Positions 1 to 6,668 of a stretch of 7,295 nucleotides of DNA are shown here, in pieces. The notes under the pieces are model-generated. The model was not told where the DNA came from. It worked only from the letters and a program-made list of their open reading frames with translations, and ran no database searches. The DNA comes from Ignavibacteriota bacterium (GTDB lineage: Bacteria; Bacteroidota; Ignavibacteria; Tepidaquicellales; Tepidaquicellaceae). The stretch is from NCBI GenBank assembly GCA_003158365.1, contig PMIW01000040.1, positions 4,770 through 12,064 on the forward strand, written 5' to 3'. Every line of letters begins with the position of its first letter. The first letter of the stretch is position 1. A program made the translations under genes and the position numbers.

Positions 1-405
1 CAGGGTGGTTTTGCTAAATTCGACGGTGATAAAAATACGGGTTTAGCCTTAGGAATGTTTGCGGAAATTAAAACAGAAAGCTTTTCCCTTGTACCACAGG
101 CAAACTACTGGAAAACAGATGTAATGAATGATTTCGAAATGGCAGGTATCGTAAGGCTGAGATTCAAAACAGGCGGTATGGAACCTTATGTTGACGGTGG
201 TATCGGAATTAATTTTTTAGACGATAAATCAAAAGTAACCGAAAAAAATGATACCAGGCTTGGACTCGATTTAGGCGGTGGATTGGATTTCGTCGGGGCC
301 GGAAGCAATTATTCCATATTTATCGATGCAAAATACAAGATAATTGTAGGTGACCCGAATTTAAAAGGAGTTGTATTCAGCGGCGGTATTAAGTTTAGTT
401 TGTAA
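1..405 (+). CDS. Outer-membrane beta-barrel protein, C-terminal part (5' end outside window)
   Basis: The frame is open from the first base and ends at TAA 403-405, giving 134 residues with the start lost off the left edge. The ATG at 55 is internal: the codons before it already encode barrel-like sequence. The protein alternates hydrophobic and polar residues in short strands separated by Gly/Asp/Asn-rich turns (for example MAGIVRLRFK, MEPYVDGGIGINFL, TRLGLDLGGGLDF, YSIFIDAKYKI) and ends with a strand GVVFSGGIKFSL. This is the usual look of small OmpA/OmpW-like outer-membrane barrels (outer membrane protein beta-barrel domain type), whose last strand carries the assembly signal. The alternation and the terminal strand are visible; membership in a specific family is inference, and ligand or function cannot be told. 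It is separated from the next gene by a strong terminator, so it belongs to an upstream transcription unit. Confidence 0.8.
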   Translation, partial: QGGFAKFDGDKNTGLALGMFAEIKTESFSLVPQANYWKTDVMNDFEMAGIVRLRFKTGGMEPYVDGGIGINFLDDKSKVTEKNDTRLGLDLGGGLDFVGAGSNYSIFIDAKYKIIVGDPNLKGVVFSGGIKFSL

Positions 406-423
406 TTAATTTTTTATATTTTT

Positions 424-458
424 AAAGCGTAAAGGAAAATTCTTTTACGCTTTTTTTT
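424..458 (+). terminator. Rho-independent terminator after the beta-barrel gene
   Basis: The stem pairs GCGTAAAGGA (427-436) with TTCTTTTACGC (441-450 region), including one G-U pair and a four-base AT loop, and can be extended by three A-T pairs (424-426 with 451-453). It is followed directly by a run of eight T (451-458). It starts about 20 bases after the stop codon at 403-405 and ends 11 bases before the coaX start, so it separates the two transcription units. The same sequence leaves little space for a coaX promoter after it, so coaX may depend on read-through or on a promoter overlapping the terminator. Confidence 0.9.
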
Positions 459-469
459 ATATTTATTTT

Positions 470-1216
470 ATGCCTGATTTATTAATAGATATCGGAAATA
501 CAAATATAAAAACGGCTTTGAGCCGAGGAAAAAGAATATACAATTTTAAAAGAATTGATTATTCAAAAATTAATTTCGAAGAATCATTAAAAAAAGTTCT
601 TAAACACAAAAATAATTCCTTCAATGCTGCGGGAATATCCTGTCTTAATAATAAAATTAAATTAATTTCGGAGAAAATAATAAAGGATAAATATTCTATA
701 AAACCTTTTTTTGTAGAATCTAATAAACGCATTCCTATAAGATTAAAATATGAAAAAACCCTTGGTAACGACAGAATATGTTCCGCTGTTGCTGCTGCGG
801 ATAAATATGCAGACAGGGATAGTATTTTAGTAATTGATTTCGGAACTGCCACTACATATAATCTAATAGTGAAAAAGGAATTTATCGGGGGGCTGATTAC
901 ACCAGGAATAATGACTTCCCTGCTCTCGCTGAACAGAAATGCCAATCTTCCTTTAACAGAAATCAGTAATGTAAAAAAGCTAATATCAAACAAATCTAAG
1001 ACAAATATACTTTCGGGAGTCATTCACCAGAGCTTATTTACAACAGAGGGTATTATTCATACATTAAGAAAAAAATATAGAAATCTGCTTGTAATATCAA
1101 CCGGCGGGCTTGCAGAATTAATTAGCAAAAAATCGGGTTTAATAGATAAATTTGATAAGAATCTTGTACTTGAAGGTATTAATATTGTACTAAATTATAA
1201 TTTAAAAAACCCTTGA
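470..1216 (+). CDS. coaX: Type III pantothenate kinase
   Basis: CoaX phosphorylates pantothenate with ATP, the first step of coenzyme A synthesis, in the cytosol. At 248 residues it has normal length for type III enzymes, which belong to the ASKHA fold and differ from CoaA in lacking feedback inhibition by CoA and needing a monovalent cation. Visible motifs in order: the phosphate-binding LLIDIGNTNIK (residues 4-14, Asp7, Gly9, Asn10, Thr11), LGNDR (98-102, the GxDR motif), DFGTATT (123-129), GGLITPG (140-146), and STGGLA (210-215). The start is ATG 470, chosen because the family begins almost directly with the DxGNTN motif; no Shine-Dalgarno is visible upstream, only AT. The gene lies just after a terminator, and its stop TGA (1214-1216) overlaps the TTG start of the next gene. 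birA, a frequent neighbour of coaX elsewhere, is not seen here. Confidence 0.95.
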   Translation: MPDLLIDIGNTNIKTALSRGKRIYNFKRIDYSKINFEESLKKVLKHKNNSFNAAGISCLNNKIKLISEKIIKDKYSIKPFFVESNKRIPIRLKYEKTLGNDRICSAVAAADKYADRDSILVIDFGTATTYNLIVKKEFIGGLITPGIMTSLLSLNRNANLPLTEISNVKKLISNKSKTNILSGVIHQSLFTTEGIIHTLRKKYRNLLVISTGGLAELISKKSGLIDKFDKNLVLEGINIVLNYNLKNP

Positions 1217-2076
1217 AGCTATTCAGTAAATTTAAATTAAAAACTTTCTGGTCTTTTTCACAAACGGGAAATATGTGGCGGTTTATTTTCGGAGGTGACA
1301 GATATATCGTTGGTGAAACCCGCGATAAGGAAAACAAAAAATTAAATTTATTTGTAATTGATTTTACCAGCGGAAAAGTTATTCATAAAAATTTTGAATT
1401 CGAAAAAGATAATTTCTGGATTACAGTCGAAGGTGCGACAGATAGACTGTTTTACCTCAGCAGGTTCGAAAAACCCGAGACCCTTCAGCAGAAAAATATT
1501 ATTGCAGTAGATATTACAACGGGTGAAAAGATATGGGAAAATGAAAAATATTCATTTCTTTTTAATACCGGTGATTCGGTTTACGGATTGTACAGGGGTT
1601 TTGAAAACATAGAGATTGCTAAGCTTGATATTAACACTGGAAAAGTAAATGAAATTATTCCTCCCGAAGAACATATAAGAATTTTCGAATTAAGAAATTC
1701 AAATGAAGATTATGTTTATGAAAACTCAAATTACCCTATTATATATAAAAAAGAGGAAACCAGAGAAGATATTTCAAAAGTGCTGGAAAATATTTGCCTG
1801 AAAAATAGTGATGCGGAAAGCATAGAGTATATACAAAAAGGCTCATTGCTTATTTTTAACTACTATATTAAATTCAGCACTGGTTTAAATAAGCACGGGA
1901 GTAATATATACGAAAACAGGTTAATGATATTTGATATGGATCCATCTGAAATACTGTTTGAGGATTTACTGAATAAAAATACAAATTATTGCGTACCGGA
2001 TAATTTTTTTATTAAAAGAGATTACCTGTTTTATCTGAAGGAAAAAAACGAACTTCATTGTTTAAAAATATTATAA
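1213..2076 (+). CDS. PQQ/WD-like beta-propeller repeat protein of unknown function (DUF4905-like)
   Basis: This 287-residue protein has no recognisable enzyme motif. It carries degenerate repeats of the form hydrophobic-x-D-x-(T/N)xGK: LFVIDFTSGKVIHKN (46-60), IIAVDITTGEKIWEN (96-110), IAKLDINTGKVNEII (135-149) and LMIFDMDPSEILFED (237-251), like the strand-turn-strand of PQQ-type beta-propellers. No signal peptide or membrane span is apparent, so a cytosolic location is likely. The N-terminal WSFSQTGNMWRF reminds me of the Bacteroidota family DUF4905; this is recollection, not a search. The start is read as TTG 1213, which overlaps the coaX stop as TTGA and suggests translational coupling; the next in-frame ATG (1273) would cut off the conserved-looking WSFSQTGN. 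The yjbQ-like gene begins 13 bases after its stop. Its job is unknown. Confidence 0.75.
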   Translation: MKLFSKFKLKTFWSFSQTGNMWRFIFGGDRYIVGETRDKENKKLNLFVIDFTSGKVIHKNFEFEKDNFWITVEGATDRLFYLSRFEKPETLQQKNIIAVDITTGEKIWENEKYSFLFNTGDSVYGLYRGFENIEIAKLDINTGKVNEIIPPEEHIRIFELRNSNEDYVYENSNYPIIYKKEETREDISKVLENICLKNSDAESIEYIQKGSLLIFNYYIKFSTGLNKHGSNIYENRLMIFDMDPSEILFEDLLNKNTNYCVPDNFFIKRDYLFYLKEKNELHCLKIL

Positions 2077-2089
2077 GTACTGAAATTGC

Positions 2090-2509
2090 ATGAAAATTAT
2101 TTCACAAGAAATAACGATAAAAACAAAAGGAAACTGTGATATTGTTGATATAACAGATGAAATAAATGATATACTTTTAAAATCAGGCATTAAAGAAGGT
2201 TCGTGCACGGTGTTTTCAGTCGGCTCTACAGCAGGAATTACCACGATAGAATATGAGCCCGGATTACTGAAGGATATTCCCAAGCTTCTTGATAAACTTA
2301 TTCCTTCAGCTGCAAGATACAATCACGATGATACCTGGGGAGACGGAAATGGCCATGCGCATTTAAGGTCGGCGCTTTTCAAAACTTCTTTATCTATCCC
2401 GGTAATTAAAGGAGAACTTACGCTCGGAACCTGGCAGCAAGTCGTGTTGCTGGATTTTGATAACAGAAGCAGGACAAGAAGAATTGTAATACAGGTTTTA
2501 GGAGAATAA
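2090..2509 (+). CDS. yjbQ: YjbQ/UPF0047 family protein (secondary thiamine-phosphate synthase-type)
   Basis: The 139-residue product has the full normal length of the YjbQ/UPF0047 family. The signature is intact: STAGITTIEYEP (46-57), NHDDTWGDGNGHAHL (78-92) with His79, Asp85, Asn87, His89 and His91 as the likely metal-site region, and GELTLGTWQQVVLLDFD (108-124), ending with RSRTRRI. Some databases name the family secondary thiamine-phosphate synthase because E. coli YjbQ shows weak activity replacing ThiE; the physiological reaction is not settled, so the enzymatic name should be held lightly. It is cytosolic, with no signal peptide. The start is ATG 2090, 13 bases after the previous stop and without a clear Shine-Dalgarno. 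It sits in the middle of the coaX-to-methyltransferase run, with 45 AT-rich bases before the next gene. Confidence 0.9.
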   Translation: MKIISQEITIKTKGNCDIVDITDEINDILLKSGIKEGSCTVFSVGSTAGITTIEYEPGLLKDIPKLLDKLIPSAARYNHDDTWGDGNGHAHLRSALFKTSLSIPVIKGELTLGTWQQVVLLDFDNRSRTRRIVIQVLGE

Positions 2510-2554
2510 AAGATAATTTAATTAAAATTTATTTTTAAATTAATAATTACAAAT

Positions 2555-4567
2555 GTGATTAATTCGATTATCTTTACATTGCTATTGGTTGTTTCGTTTG
2601 GATATTTTATTTATTCGATAAGAAATATTATTTCTTACCTTAAAATCGGCAAACCCGAAAACAGGTTGAATAATATTGGCAGGCGAATTGTAAATACCAT
2701 CAACATTGCTTTTCTTCAGTCGAAACTGTTCAGAAGTAAATTTGATGGTGCTCTACACGCTTCAATTTTCTGGGGATTTTGCGTGCTTCTTCTGTTGGTT
2801 ATGGAAGGGATAATCGAAGGATATGTGCACAATTTTTCATTTGAATTTCTCGGTAAATTCTATTTATTAATAACAGTTACTCAGGATATCTTCGGATATC
2901 TTGTTTTAATAGTCGTTATATTTTCACTTATCAGAAGATATATAGGAACACCAAAAAGATTAAAAGATAAATCATCAAGACCCGATGCAACCTTGATTTT
3001 ATTGTTAATCGCACTTGTTATGGTTTCGATGATTGGAATGAATATTGAGAAAGTTTTATTGCATACAATAAGAGGTGCAAGACCAATTACGAGATTAATA
3101 GCAGGTTTATTCGAAAGCGATGGCTCGGAAAATTTATATATGGTTTTCTGGTGGGCACATAATATAGTGGTGCTTGGATTTTTAAATTACCTTCCATATT
3201 CAAAACATTTTCACGTAATATCATCCATACCAAATACTTTTTTTTCCAATTTTAAAATTGAAAAGAAAAATGTTCTCAGAGCCATTAATTTTGAAAACGA
3301 AAGCATTCAGCAGTACGGCGCAAAAGATATAGAAGATTTATCCTGGAAGCAATTACTTGATGGTTACACGTGCACTGAGTGCGGAAGATGCACGGAAGTT
3401 TGCCCGGCAAATTCAACAGGTAAATTATTAAATCCGAAAAAAATTATTGTTGATATTAGAAAACGGACTATGCAAAAAGGCCCGCTGGTTATTAATAAAA
3501 CCGAATCAGATCCTATTCTTGAAAAGACGCTTGTTCACGATTATATAACGCAGGAAGAGTTATGGGCGTGTACAACCTGTGCAGCCTGTGTTGAAGAATG
3601 TCCTGTTATGATAGACCACGTTACTTCAATCGTGGACTTAAGAAGAAATTTAACCATGATGGAATCTGCATTTCCTCCTGAACTCAATACCGTATTCAGA
3701 AATCTGGAAAACAATGAATCCCCGTGGGCATTCGGAGCCGAAGCCAGGAACGAATGGATTGAGGAATACCTTGAAGAATCAGTGAAATCAAATATAAGCA
3801 GTTCATTGGTAAAATTAAGCAACACAGGAACAGCTGACGGTCTGGATGTAGTTTACTGGGTCGGATGTGCAGGCGCCTTCGATAAAAGATACAGGAATGT
3901 TACAAAGTCATTTGCAAAAATCTTAAGCAAAGCAGGGATTAAATTCGGAGTACTTGGAAGCGAAGAAAAATGCAATGGTGATACAGCGAGAAGGCTCGGT
4001 AATGAATTTCTTGCACAGCAATTTATAAATCAAAATATCGAAACTTTTAAAAAGTATAATATTAAAAAAATTGTTACGACTTGTCCGCACTGCCTGCATT
4101 CATTGAAAAATGAATATCCTTCTTTTGGAATCGAACTTGAAGTGACGCATCATTCGGATTATATTGCAAAATTATTTTCAGAAAAGAAAATATCTTCGTC
4201 AAAATCTAATAAAGAAAAACTTACTTATCACGACTCCTGTTATCTTGGCAGGTACAATAATATTTATGAATCTCCAAGGGAACTTTTAATAGAGTCATCT
4301 GCAGGTGAACTTGTTGAAATGAAGCGCTCAAGAGACAAAGGATTCTGCTGCGGCGCCGGGGGCGGCAGGATGTTTATGGAAGAAACCGAAGGAAAACGTG
4401 TAAACATTGAAAGAACGGAGGAAGCTTTAAGTACGAATGCAACTACCGTTTGTTCCGCCTGCCCGTTTTGCATGACTATGCTTTCTGACGGAATAAAAGC
4501 AAAAGAAAAAGCAGAAGAAGTAAAAGTGAAAGATATTTCTGAAATAGTCCTGGAAAATTTAATTTGA
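2555..4567 (+). CDS. Membrane Fe-S/heme b oxidoreductase with NarI-like, ferredoxin and two CCG domains (EMO/DUF224-like)
   Basis: A 670-residue fusion. Residues 1-220 hold five likely membrane spans (about 3-23, 68-90, 99-125, 146-166, 195-215), like the nitrate reductase gamma subunit; His68, His92, His202, His218 and His220 are candidate heme b ligands. Two [4Fe-4S] motifs follow: CTECGRCTEVCP (Cys273, 276, 279, 283) and CTTCAACVEECP (Cys339, 342, 345, 349). Two HdrB/GlpC-type cysteine-rich domains complete it. The first has Cys438, Cys473 and CPHC at 510-513, with KCNGD instead of CC; the second has Cys562, CC at 598-599, and CPFC at 636-639. This architecture matches the ETF:menaquinone oxidoreductase (EMO, DUF224) group, which passes electrons from acyl-CoA oxidation to menaquinone; related proteins may act with other donors. 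The start is GTG 2555, placing the first membrane span at the N-terminus. No etfAB genes are in view. The methyltransferase starts 7 bases after the stop. Confidence 0.9.
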   Translation: MINSIIFTLLLVVSFGYFIYSIRNIISYLKIGKPENRLNNIGRRIVNTINIAFLQSKLFRSKFDGALHASIFWGFCVLLLLVMEGIIEGYVHNFSFEFLGKFYLLITVTQDIFGYLVLIVVIFSLIRRYIGTPKRLKDKSSRPDATLILLLIALVMVSMIGMNIEKVLLHTIRGARPITRLIAGLFESDGSENLYMVFWWAHNIVVLGFLNYLPYSKHFHVISSIPNTFFSNFKIEKKNVLRAINFENESIQQYGAKDIEDLSWKQLLDGYTCTECGRCTEVCPANSTGKLLNPKKIIVDIRKRTMQKGPLVINKTESDPILEKTLVHDYITQEELWACTTCAACVEECPVMIDHVTSIVDLRRNLTMMESAFPPELNTVFRNLENNESPWAFGAEARNEWIEEYLEESVKSNISSSLVKLSNTGTADGLDVVYWVGCAGAFDKRYRNVTKSFAKILSKAGIKFGVLGSEEKCNGDTARRLGNEFLAQQFINQNIETFKKYNIKKIVTTCPHCLHSLKNEYPSFGIELEVTHHSDYIAKLFSEKKISSSKSNKEKLTYHDSCYLGRYNNIYESPRELLIESSAGELVEMKRSRDKGFCCGAGGGRMFMEETEGKRVNIERTEEALSTNATTVCSACPFCMTMLSDGIKAKEKAEEVKVKDISEIVLENLI

Positions 4568-4574
4568 AAAATAA

Positions 4575-5381
4575 ATGGAAAATATAGATAAAATATATGA
4601 ATGGAATCCGTCTGATTATGCAGAACATTCATCTGCACAGTATAAATGGGGAAAAGATCTGCTTGAATTACTGAGTTTGAACGGGAATGAAGCCTTACTA
4701 GACATCGGATGCGGGGACGGGAAAATCACAGAGCTGATTTCAAAAAAATTAATACAGGGAAAAGTAGTAGGTATAGATAAATCAAAAGACATGATCAGGT
4801 TTGCAAAACAAAAATATACTAATGATAAGTTTTCCAATCTGACTTTTCGTGTTTCCGATGCCTGCAATTTTCTTTTTGAGAATGAATTTGACGTAATATA
4901 TTCTAATGCCGCATTGCACTGGATTGAAGACCAAGCAAGTGTTTTAAAAAATGCTTATAACAGCTTAAAAAAGAACGGGCGAATATTATTTCAAATGGGT
5001 GGTAAGGGAAATCTGAATGAAATGTTTGAAATAATAACATTAACATTGAAAAACGATAAGTGGAAAGAATATTTCTCGGGTTTTGAATTTCCTTATTTTT
5101 TTTACAGTGATTCCGAATATTCTGAATTCTTATTAAAAGCAAATTTCATTATTGATAAAATTGAACTTATACCCAGAATAATGACTCACGAAAATGCAAA
5201 CGGTCTTGCAGGCTGGATAAGAACAACATGGCATCCTTTTTTAAACAGGGTACCGCATAATCTCAGGGTGGATTTTATTAATGACATTGTATACGATTTT
5301 CTTAAGACTTACCCGTTGGATTTAAGCGGAAAATCAAATATCAAAATGGTGAGACTGCAGGTACAGGCGCACAAAATTTAG
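4575..5381 (+). CDS. Class I SAM-dependent methyltransferase, trans-aconitate methyltransferase-like
   Basis: A 268-residue cytosolic protein with a Rossmann methyltransferase core. Motif I is LLDIGCGDG (41-49), the acidic residue that should hold the SAM ribose is Asp68 in VVGIDKS, Asp95 in VSDACNF follows strand 4, and the motif IV region is FDVIYSNAALHWI (105-117). The N-terminal YEWNPSDYAEHSSAQYKWG (8-26) and the overall layout resemble trans-aconitate 2-methyltransferase (Tam) and similar small-molecule methyltransferases, including the WNPxxY opening and the NAxLxW motif. The C-terminal half (about 150-268) is a substrate cap that I cannot assign, so the substrate is unknown and BioC-like or other roles remain possible. 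The start ATG 4575 lies 7 bases after the previous stop, so it is probably the last gene of the coaX run. Its TAG ends 3 bases from the stop of the opposing gene. Confidence 0.85.
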   Translation: MENIDKIYEWNPSDYAEHSSAQYKWGKDLLELLSLNGNEALLDIGCGDGKITELISKKLIQGKVVGIDKSKDMIRFAKQKYTNDKFSNLTFRVSDACNFLFENEFDVIYSNAALHWIEDQASVLKNAYNSLKKNGRILFQMGGKGNLNEMFEIITLTLKNDKWKEYFSGFEFPYFFYSDSEYSEFLLKANFIIDKIELIPRIMTHENANGLAGWIRTTWHPFLNRVPHNLRVDFINDIVYDFLKTYPLDLSGKSNIKMVRLQVQAHKI

Positions 5382-5384
5382 AAT

Positions 5385-6473
5385 CTATTTTTTTCCGAAA
5401 TACTCTTTAAGCAGAGTTACACCAAGGTTAACGTAAAAACCGCCTATGTTTTTCACGAGGAAACCCTTATAATAGTAAATTTCTTTACCGAACAGTACCG
5501 GGATAAAGGCATATCGGGCAGTTAGGTTGATTCCAACCTTCCGAAAAGCCTGCCAGTCAAATCCGAGGGCTGCAAAAACTCCTACTCCATAAGACAATTG
5601 TATTTTTTTCAACGACCTGAAGAAAGTAAGTTCGTACGGAGTCGATATAACAACAGCGGGTGCAAACCCAAAAAGCAGTACAGGTTTAACTTTCCAGTCT
5701 GTGCGGTTTTGCAGAAAATATTTTTCAAGTCCGACATTAATTATAATCGGATACAACCTGCTTTCCTTATCGAGAACAGTCATGTTCCCTGTAGAATCAA
5801 CATCTTCGGATGTCCGCCTGTCAAAAAGGTACGTTAAATTCAGGTTAGCTATAAAATCCGCATCATTGCTGATTCTTTTGTAAATTCCGAAACCCAGTCC
5901 GTAAGTATAATATCCATAGAAAAGATTGAATCCTATAATATTTTTATATCTGATAGCAGTATCAAGGTTATCGGTTATCCATTTAAACATTATTATCTTC
6001 CTGGGTGGAGTATAGTTAATATCTGTTGTATCGGTATACACAGATTTGAATTCGATTCTCCTGTTATCCAGGGAATCTTTTTTATGGATATTTATTAAAT
6101 TAAGTGAATCAGTTTTTATATTTTCTTTTTGAATTAATCCGATCGAGTCGGTTATCAGTGATTTTTCATTTTGAATTAATCCCAGTGAATCCCCTGGGTT
6201 TTTAACCTCTGTTTTTATTAAACCTGAAGAATCAACAGGAATAATTTTTTCAGGCTGAAGCAAACCCGTAGAATCGCCGGGAATTATCAAGGGAATATTC
6301 AATTCGGAATTAATTTGTGATGAAGTATCTTTAGGATTTGAAAATGGATTTACCGGATTTATAATCGATGAATCTTCTTTAATAACAGGAACCAGATTTA
6401 CATCAAGTGAATCCGCAAAAGAAACTATCGGGTATATTGCAAAAATAATTATAAATATCCGCAAAAGTTTCAT
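5385..6473 (-). CDS. Exported beta-barrel outer-membrane protein with N-terminal 14-residue repeats
   Basis: A 362-residue protein of unknown function. Residues 1-20 form a classical signal peptide (MKLLRIF, hydrophobic core, cleavage probably after SFA). Residues 25-145 are low-complexity and polar, with a repeat DSxGLI at Asp67, 81, 95 and 109 (period 14) and weaker copies at 122 and 133. Residues about 155-360 show alternating strands typical of an outer-membrane barrel (IIGFNLFYGYYTYGLGFGIYKR, ADFIANLNLTYLF, LYPIIINVGLEKYF, VKPVLLFGFAPAVV, IQLSYGVGVFAALGF, VGINLTARYAFIPVL, GGFYVNLGVTLLKEYF). The repeat region could be a periplasmic or surface-exposed linker. The start ATG at 6471-6473 places the signal peptide correctly; no Shine-Dalgarno is visible. 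It is transcribed in the same direction as the small gene upstream (195 bp away) and converges with the methyltransferase. Confidence 0.85.
   Translation of the reverse strand: MKLLRIFIIIFAIYPIVSFADSLDVNLVPVIKEDSSIINPVNPFSNPKDTSSQINSELNIPLIIPGDSTGLLQPEKIIPVDSSGLIKTEVKNPGDSLGLIQNEKSLITDSIGLIQKENIKTDSLNLINIHKKDSLDNRRIEFKSVYTDTTDINYTPPRKIIMFKWITDNLDTAIRYKNIIGFNLFYGYYTYGLGFGIYKRISNDADFIANLNLTYLFDRRTSEDVDSTGNMTVLDKESRLYPIIINVGLEKYFLQNRTDWKVKPVLLFGFAPAVVISTPYELTFFRSLKKIQLSYGVGVFAALGFDWQAFRKVGINLTARYAFIPVLFGKEIYYYKGFLVKNIGGFYVNLGVTLLKEYFGKK
6093..6275 (-). repeat. Degenerate 42-bp tandem repeat encoding DSxGLI units
   Basis: Within the beta-barrel gene, codons 67-127 repeat with a 14-codon period: DSTGLL (67), DSSGLI (81), DSLGLI (95), DSIGLI (109), then DSLNLI (122, period 13), and a further decayed DSL at 133. 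Each unit continues with a variable stretch such as QPEKIIPV, KTEVKNPG or QNEKSLIT. The DNA copies differ from each other at many bases while the protein core is kept, so this is an old duplication under protein-level constraint rather than a recent slippage product. Confidence 0.8.
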
Positions 6474-6527
6474 AATGTGGAAAAAAAATTTATAATAGGG
6501 TTAAATTATTAAATTAGTGGAATTTCA

Positions 6528-6535
6528 CAAAAATA
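6528..6535 (-). promoter_or_regulatory. Possible Bacteroidota-type -7 element upstream of the beta-barrel gene
   Basis: On the minus strand the bases read TATTTTTG, an exact match to the TAnnTTTG -7 consensus of the Bacteroidota primary sigma factor. It lies about 55 bases before the ATG at 6473. No convincing TTTG/TTG -33 element is found at the expected distance (nearest is TTTAC about 15 bases upstream). In DNA this AT-rich such an octamer can occur by chance. Confidence 0.25.
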
Positions 6536-6585
6536 TTATGAATAAAAAAGGTAAATAGTATCCGTAATTTAATAACTTATCTAAA

Positions 6586-6639
6586 TGCACTCATCCGGAC
6601 TTTTATACAAGTCCGGAATTTGGATAATAATTAAGTGCA
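6586..6639. other. Nested inverted repeat / hairpin between the small gene and the beta-barrel gene
   Basis: A perfect inner inverted repeat pairs TCCGGACTT (6594-6602) with AAGTCCGGA (6609-6617) around a six-base loop TTATAC. It is enclosed by a second one, TGCACT (6586-6591) with AGTGCA (6634-6639). The inner stem is GC-rich in a region that is otherwise almost all A and T. Neither strand shows a real T-run after the stem, so it is not a textbook intrinsic terminator. It lies 51 bases after the stop of the 34-codon gene on the minus strand and about 113 bases before the next start, so it may be a weak terminator or processing element, a structured leader, or a protein-binding palindrome. 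Confidence 0.75.
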
Positions 6640-6668
6640 AGATGTAAGAGAAGAGATTGAATTCTTTA

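Noticed and set aside
559..1023. A 154-codon minus-strand open frame opposite coaX
   Set aside because: It lies entirely antisense to a gene with all the type III pantothenate kinase motifs, and its translation shows no coherent domain.
2510..2554. AT-rich gap before the oxidoreductase gene as a terminator or promoter
   Set aside because: No stable stem and no clear promoter boxes are visible; it looks like a plain intercistronic gap.
3541..3825. Minus-strand open frame opposite the Fe-S oxidoreductase; others like it at 2071-2322, 4264-4638, 4616-4867 and 4903-5142
   Set aside because: All are antisense shadows of well-supported genes, with no ribosome binding site or recognisable protein features.
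5598..5883. Two overlapping plus-strand open frames inside the beta-barrel gene
   Set aside because: They are opposite a gene with a clear signal peptide and barrel strands; their translations look like antisense noise.
6093..6275. CRISPR-like array suggested by regular spacing of similar words
   Set aside because: The period is 42 bp without separate repeat and spacer parts, copies are degenerate, and the period is in frame with a coding repeat.
6538..6558. Plus-strand ATG AAT AAA AAA GGT AAA TAG mini-frame
   Set aside because: Only six codons, no ribosome binding site, and no sign of a leader-peptide role.
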